Origin: Primulina eburnea
Taxonomy: Eukaryota > Streptophyta > Magnoliopsida > Lamiales > Gesneriaceae
Direction: 5' to 3'
Assembly (NCBI RefSeq): GCF_022965805.1
Contig: NC_133101.1
Coordinates: 4,650,001-4,714,000 of the forward strand
Length of the DNA: 64,000 bases
Shown: positions 58,990 through 64,000 of the stretch, piece after piece
Layout of the letters: each line of letters begins with the position of its first letter
Position numbering within the stretch: the stretch's first letter is position 1
Notes under the pieces: model-generated
Database searches by the model: none
Told to the model about the DNA's origin: nothing
What the model saw: the letters and a program-made list of their open reading frames with translations, nothing else
Made by a program: the position numbers and the translations under genes

Positions 58990-61918
58990 TTACGAGTTTG
59001 TGGTGACGTCCTTTATATGAGAAGTGTCGATCTTTGGTGGCCCAGAATGTCTCCTTGTTACTGCAGGGGAACCGGAGAAAGACAGTCGTTTCTTGGCAGA
59101 ACCACCAGACATTTTATCAGGCGTTCCCCCTGCTCCCAATGGGCTAGGCGGCCGTGCTTTTGCTCTTGCTGACTCCGTGGGTGTCATGTAACCAGGTGCA
59201 GCAGGCGAGCTTGCAAGGCTCTCGTCATCTCTGACAGATGAACCAGCAATGCTGTGTCTTCGACATCGATCTGAATGAATACTGTTCATGCTCTTCAAAT
59301 CATCATCAGTGGCAATAGTACCCCTCGAGCTTGATGGCCTTACTCTACTGGTAATTTTCGAGATGGGAGTAGAAGGCGATTGTCTGCTAGGGGGGCGACT
59401 TTGTTTTTGAGTGGTGGGTGAATGGATCTTGGCGTTGCCCCGCGTAGAAAGGGAGCGACTTGCACTGCTCTTTAAGGAGACTTGGTCACCGGTTAGTTCT
59501 TTGCCAATTGAACTTGCATTGTCCCATGGCCGGGCAGCCATCCACCGTTCTAGCCAACTCCAACCCCAATGGGGATTATTTGGATCCATGAATGTTTGGT
59601 TTCCGGAAGTGGAAGAGTTCCTCCATGTTTGCTGGTATAGAAATTTTAATTCCAAGTCAATTGTGAAAGCAACTTCAAGCCAAGAAAAGTAAAGATTTGG
59701 ATTCTTGACTAATTCTTTTAAACCGGGCAGCCATCCACTGTTCTAGCCAACTCCAACCCGAATGGCGATAATGACTTTTTTTGATAGAGAAACTTGAGGT
59801 GAGAAATATTGCACATAAAATTTCAATCATTTAAAATTTGATTTCCACCTCTCATCCCCTTGATATTCACCCCTAACTTAAACAACAATAGGCTACATAT
59901 GGAGGCAACATTCAGATAACACATGCAATATTGTCATTGAAACATTCTAGAGACTAAATGTTACTACCTGATGAGAGTATGCATACGCCAATGCTCGCTC
60001 CCTTTTCGTAGCAGCATCTTTCCGGTTCTGAATATTTGCTTCAACCTGCTCTTTTGACAGCATGCTATCATCCCAATTTTCTCCACTCTAATGTCATATA
60101 TCCACATAATCCTTTAGCACAAAACAACTAAGGAACTAATTGTGATAGGAAGTTTGCTTAATCTATAACATGGACATACTCTAGGAAGAGAAAACAGAAG
60201 TGGTAAATAATAAAATAAATCCTATTATCAAGTTGCACATCAACATCTGAGAAGATTCATCAAAAAATGGTGAGAAATCAGAAAGAAATCACTATATTTG
60301 TTTCAACCGTAAATGTCGGTATCCTATACTAGAAAAGACTATATGAAGAAAATTTTCGTGCAGAAACTGAAACTATGTTAATAACAGTTTCACGCTTTAC
60401 AGCCAAAAATAAGCTGAGATTACTTACAGATTCTCTCAACTTATCAAGCTCCTTCTCGTGCTTTTGCTGAATTTGTCTTTGGATAGCCAAGTTGTCCTCC
60501 GACATTTTAATTCTCCTCACCCGAATATCGGATTGCACGCGAGCCAGCGTCTGCATGCATTTCAAGGTGGTGGAGGCTTGTCGTTTGACAGATTGGCCTC
60601 CAATAAATGATTTCAGCCTTACAAGACCTCTCAAAGCCCGCAATGCTCTCCTTGCCTAAATAAAGTATAATAACGATAAAAATAATAGATGTAGTCATTG
60701 ATATTATCATATATGCTTTAGTTCGTAACATAGTCTGTTTCTTTCTCTGACCATTATCCACAGAAGCACGGGATCCATATCAAAACATTTAGATCAATAA
60801 CAATTCTCTTAATTCTAATAAACCGTCAAAGGCTTATAAATCCCGATATTTCATCAAAAGCTACTCTATTATTTTAGGAATGCGACAAAAGCCATAACCC
60901 ATGTTAACAGGGTGACTCAAATTTTTTAACCATATAGCAACTAAAATGCGTCATCCTGTATAAACAATAGCACATGACAGTGACCATGTTCTTCCCCAAC
61001 AATCCCCCTTCCAACTGTTATACCACTTTAAACTCACAAAATCAAGAGCATGTAGCTTTCATATCAATTGTAGAATGGTGTCCATCAGATTATGACTATA
61101 CTAAAAGCTATAGCCCATGACAATGGTTCAACAAAAATCTTTTAAACATAATAGCACATGGGTCACATATCTTGGTAGTTGTGCCACATATATTGTCCGT
61201 TATATAGGACAAAAAGGTAACAGTTGCTCCAGAAAATTGCTCAAAAAGATAAAGGATATATCAAAGGAGTATTCAAATTTGTTTATATATGTACAGAACA
61301 CGAGGAATAAGTTGATGGCGTATGAACTAGACAACTAAATGGAGTGGACACACAAAAATGCAAACAAGTATTCAATCAATCGCTAAATACAAGAGCATCC
61401 CATATGTCCATATCAAATTTCAAGAGCATTATCATACCATATAGCCTCGAAAAGCTGTCTGAATCTTGATAGCAGCCATCTCTTCCTTAGTTTTACCCAA
61501 ATTTTGGGCTGCGGCCGTGAGGCGAACAACCTCGGCAGCGGCATGAGCAGCGGCAACTGCAGCCTCAGCAGCCACGGCAGTGGCAATAGCAACAGAATAA
61601 GCATGCCTATTCTGTTCATTCTCCGCTTCCATCAACTTCACCTCCTCCATCGAAGAGTTGGCTGCAGGGACCGTCTCTCCATTTTCTGCAGCAGCAGATA
61701 CGGAACTTACGCTTCCTTGTTTTTCGAACCATATTCCTGATTTGTGGCTTTTCTGAGTGTGAAAAAATAGATCTACTCAGCATGCATATTCACACTATAC
61801 AATCCAATTGGAAACTTTAAAATGATGAATCCTAATCTAGTACCTTTTTTCTGTTGGCTTTAGATTCACAACTCAAAACTCTCTTTACCGCATATAAGAA
61901 TCCTCCTCCTTTTCCCAT
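58990..61918 (-). CDS. IQ67-domain (IQD) calmodulin-binding protein, five exons
   Basis: Exons on the minus strand are 61918-61844, 61752-61438, 60655-60428, 60087-59968 and 59631-58990, all with GT/AG borders and all in phase 0, giving 459 aa. Exon 1 starts MGKGGGFLYAVKRVL. Exon 2 has an alanine-rich helix and begins the IQ67 domain (AAIKIQTAFRGYM). Exon 3 continues it (ARRALRALRGLVRLK, then QTLARVQSDIRVRR). Exons 4-5 hold the conserved RERALAYAYSHQ and DPNNPHWGWSWLERWMAARP blocks, and the C-terminus is basic and serine-rich with PGYMTPTESARAKAR. IQD proteins bind calmodulin through IQ motifs and sit on microtubules, membranes or in nuclei as scaffolds. Introns 1-4 are 91, 782, 340 and 336 bp. 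The split of the IQ67 domain between two exons is the family's hallmark. The gene appears intact; I cannot assign the IQD number. Confidence 0.94.
59723..59771 (-). repeat. Exon-derived duplication inside IQD intron 4
   Basis: About 50 bases match exon 5 positions 59530-59579 at all but four sites, in the same orientation, 193 bp away. The copied piece corresponds to the GWSWLERWMAAR stretch and stays open as HSGWSWLEQWMAAR. It lies in the intron upstream of the real exon. No good acceptor/donor pair flanks it. Confidence 0.8.
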
Positions 61919-62447
61919 TTCTGATACAATCAAATTGTGAAGACAAAAGGAATATCAGTACTACGTTTCATCAATGTTGAAAGGGAAAGAAACAATTTAA
62001 GCACCTAGCTTTATATACAAAATTCTGAGAAAATAACATATCCAAAAATAATGATTTTCACTCAGTCCAACCTCATAAAGTTCATTAATTCACCAAATTG
62101 GAACAGATCTACACAAAATTTTGATACATATCGCAAAAACAAGACATTAAACTTCTTCACGTGACAAAAATATTGAGCCATAACATCTCAAAAACACAGA
62201 ACAAAGATTTCCCCAACAAATTCAAAAAAAACAAAAAATAACCACCAATTATTCATTGAACTGATAACACAGATCAATTGTTAAACTCAACCCGTGATTC
62301 AACCTCAAATAACAGCAGAGCCAACAATCTGAAAACGAAAGAAAGCAAAAAACTTCAAGGCTCCCACCTCATTCCATCCCACTATAAAGCATTCAAAAAC
62401 TTTTCCATTTATAGTAGTAACAAAAAATCAACCACAGATGAAGTACC
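61919..62447 (-). other. Possible 5' UTR intron of the IQD gene
   Basis: Just before the start codon the minus strand reads TTGTATCAG|AA, an acceptor-like site, and upstream at 62447 it reads ATCAG|GTACTT, a donor-like site. An intron in the leader fits many IQD genes, but transcript data would be needed to confirm it. Confidence 0.45.
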
Positions 62448-62830
62448 TGATAGAAATACGGAAACTTGCAGACTTAATGCAAGAGTTGACCTGATGATAG
62501 CCTTCTTTCTGGTCCAAATAACCCTATGTTTCCCCCAAATACCAGATGGGTTTTACACCAAAGGCCATGCACGGGCTCCCTGTGAAGAATCTGGAGAGAG
62601 AGAGAGAGAGAGGGGACAGATCTTAATCTGATTCAATGTTTTGGTGGAAATTCTACTTACGTTAAAAGAGAGGTGGTCGAAGACAAAGTAACGGAAAAGG
62701 GCATTCTTGGTATTTCACCTCGGAAACGGCCTAATCTGGGCTGGGTGTTGGGAGTTGGGCCTTGATAAATCAAACTATTCGTTAATAATATAATTTGTAA
62801 TTGTTACTATATAAGGATATTTTGGAAAAA
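62448..62830 (-). promoter_or_regulatory. IQD leader exon and promoter region
   Basis: On the minus strand this region has a CT repeat (plus-strand GA run 62591-62612), common in plant 5' leaders. Further upstream are two GGCCCA/GCCCA motifs (62738-62762, site II-like) and a TATATA element near 62809-62815. The order TATA-like, site II, CT-rich leader suggests a broadly expressed promoter, but exact start sites are unknown. Confidence 0.45.
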
Positions 62831-63851
62831 AAATAATAAATTGACACAAAAATAATATAATATAGTGAAAAAACTTATGAAATAAGTTAAAATAGATTTA
62901 CTGTTAGTTACATCCTTAGGTTTGCATAAGTTTTGATTGTGTACATGCGTATTCACTCTTTGACATAGTATTAACATCATCACTCTTTCCGAATTAGAAG
63001 TATTTATCACAATTCATGTATTTTTTTCACAAGTCACACTTTATATGGGTTATACCATAATTATAACTAACTATAATCGTCACTAAAATCACATGCGCTC
63101 GATTATATAATCTTACAATCATAACTTATTTTTCTCGGAATGTTACGTGATCTTTTGTGTTATAATTATATAAGCATCAAGAGGTCGACAATACAATTAA
63201 TTTGAAAATAAAATGTTAGGAAGTATTTAACTTCATTCAGAACTACGTAATCACACAAAATGTTTATATAATAATAGAATTTAATAGGTTAAATAATTGT
63301 TTAAATTTTTAATTTTAATTTTTGTATAGGAGAAAGCTATAAGCACCACTTTGTGATTTGCCACCACGTTTAGCTTATAACACAAAAGGATGGTCACTTC
63401 GTGACTTCTACGTTGTTGTTTGTTGATTAAAGAACGCGTTAGGATATTAATTTCTAAAAATAAATATATATATTTTTTGTATTTTATATATGTATCTAAT
63501 ATTTTTGGAAAATTAATTTTATGACTTGCAAATTTAATTTAATATGTAAGACACTCTCATTAAAATTCCCAAAGCGTGATCTCTTTCGTAGACTCGTAGT
63601 CGGAAGAAAAAGTAAGCATTTGGAAAAGTCGAAATGAAAAAAGTCCATAATTTATGGATGATTAAAATTGACATATGTTGAAATTAATCTTGATTAATTA
63701 AGAATAGTCGCCCTAAGTGGGTACGTCTAAAATCATTATTATCTCGACGACACAACGATGAAAACACGAGGATGGAAATTTGAATCACAATGACATCTAT
63801 AAGATAAAATTATCCTCGAGAAATCAAGATTTCGCTCGAACGTGGATAAAT
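62831..63851. other. Intergenic AT-rich DNA
   Basis: Nothing recognisable. Confidence 0.5.
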
Positions 63852-64000
63852 CAGAAAAAACTTGTGTGAGACGGTCTCATGTGTCCTATTTTGTGAGTCG
63901 GATCTCTTATTTGGGTCTTCCATAAAAAAATTACTTTTTAGGTTAAAAGTATTATTTTTTATTGTGAATATTAGTAGAGTTAACCCATCTCACAGATAAA
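63852..64000 (-). mobile_element. Mutator-like MITE, family M copy 9 (cut by window end)
   Basis: Begins AAAACTTGTGTGAGACGGTC in inverted orientation and continues through the ATTGTGAATATTAGTAGAG interior to the end of the window. The far end and duplication lie outside. Confidence 0.85.

Noticed and set aside
62278..62631. 117-codon plus-strand frame near the IQD 5' end
   Set aside because: Antisense to the IQD leader; includes the GA microsatellite and has no domain.

Overview
This is plant nuclear DNA: very AT-rich, with introns bounded by GT/AG, plant-specific gene families (LOB-domain, IQ67-domain and F-box proteins, and a WAV3/EDA40-type RING-VWA protein) and plant LTR retrotransposons, TRIMs and MITEs. 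I infer a eudicot. The short repeat carrying the GTGAGACGGTCTCAC palindrome makes me think of Lamiales, but that rests on memory and was not tested here.

Layout. Positions 1-10141 hold an F-box gene split by a 9.66 kb Ty1/copia element on the minus strand (LTRs 413-2551 and 7931-10069, target duplication GAGCC). A minus-strand RING/VWA gene follows (11716-13485). From about 14.6 to 30 kb lies a tandemly duplicated, gene-poor tract. It contains a full-length F-box gene (19395-20456), a frameshifted F-box paralogue (22140-23224), and repeated flanking blocks into which a TRIM, several hAT-like elements and MITEs inserted after the duplications. The paralogous copies serve as empty sites. Positions 30500-37494 are a Ty3/gypsy chromovirus-like element (target duplication AAATA) whose polyprotein lacks the integrase core. 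From 37.8 to 46 kb there is a cluster of one MITE family, a second TRIM and a decayed hAT transposase. A two-exon LBD transcription factor gene of the LBD1/LBD11 type lies at 47514-49610 (plus strand). A composite tandem repeat occupies 52.0-53.2 kb. A five-exon IQD gene lies at 58990-61918 (minus strand), with promoter and leader features up to about 62.8 kb.

How the parts fit. The host genes are unrelated in function: SCF-type and RING-type ubiquitin ligase components, a developmental transcription factor and a calmodulin-binding microtubule-associated family member. They do not form a pathway. The main story is genome dynamics: local F-box duplication followed by layered insertions whose order can be read from target duplications and paralogous empty sites.

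The least expected structure is in the two unrelated LTR retrotransposons. Both carry arrays of short inverted repeats whose arms differ between units yet stay complementary: eight AT-rich palindromes in the copia LTR, CpG-rich hairpins in the copia leader, and four CpG-rich hairpins in the gypsy LTR. All comparisons were made by eye, so counts of differences are minimum counts.
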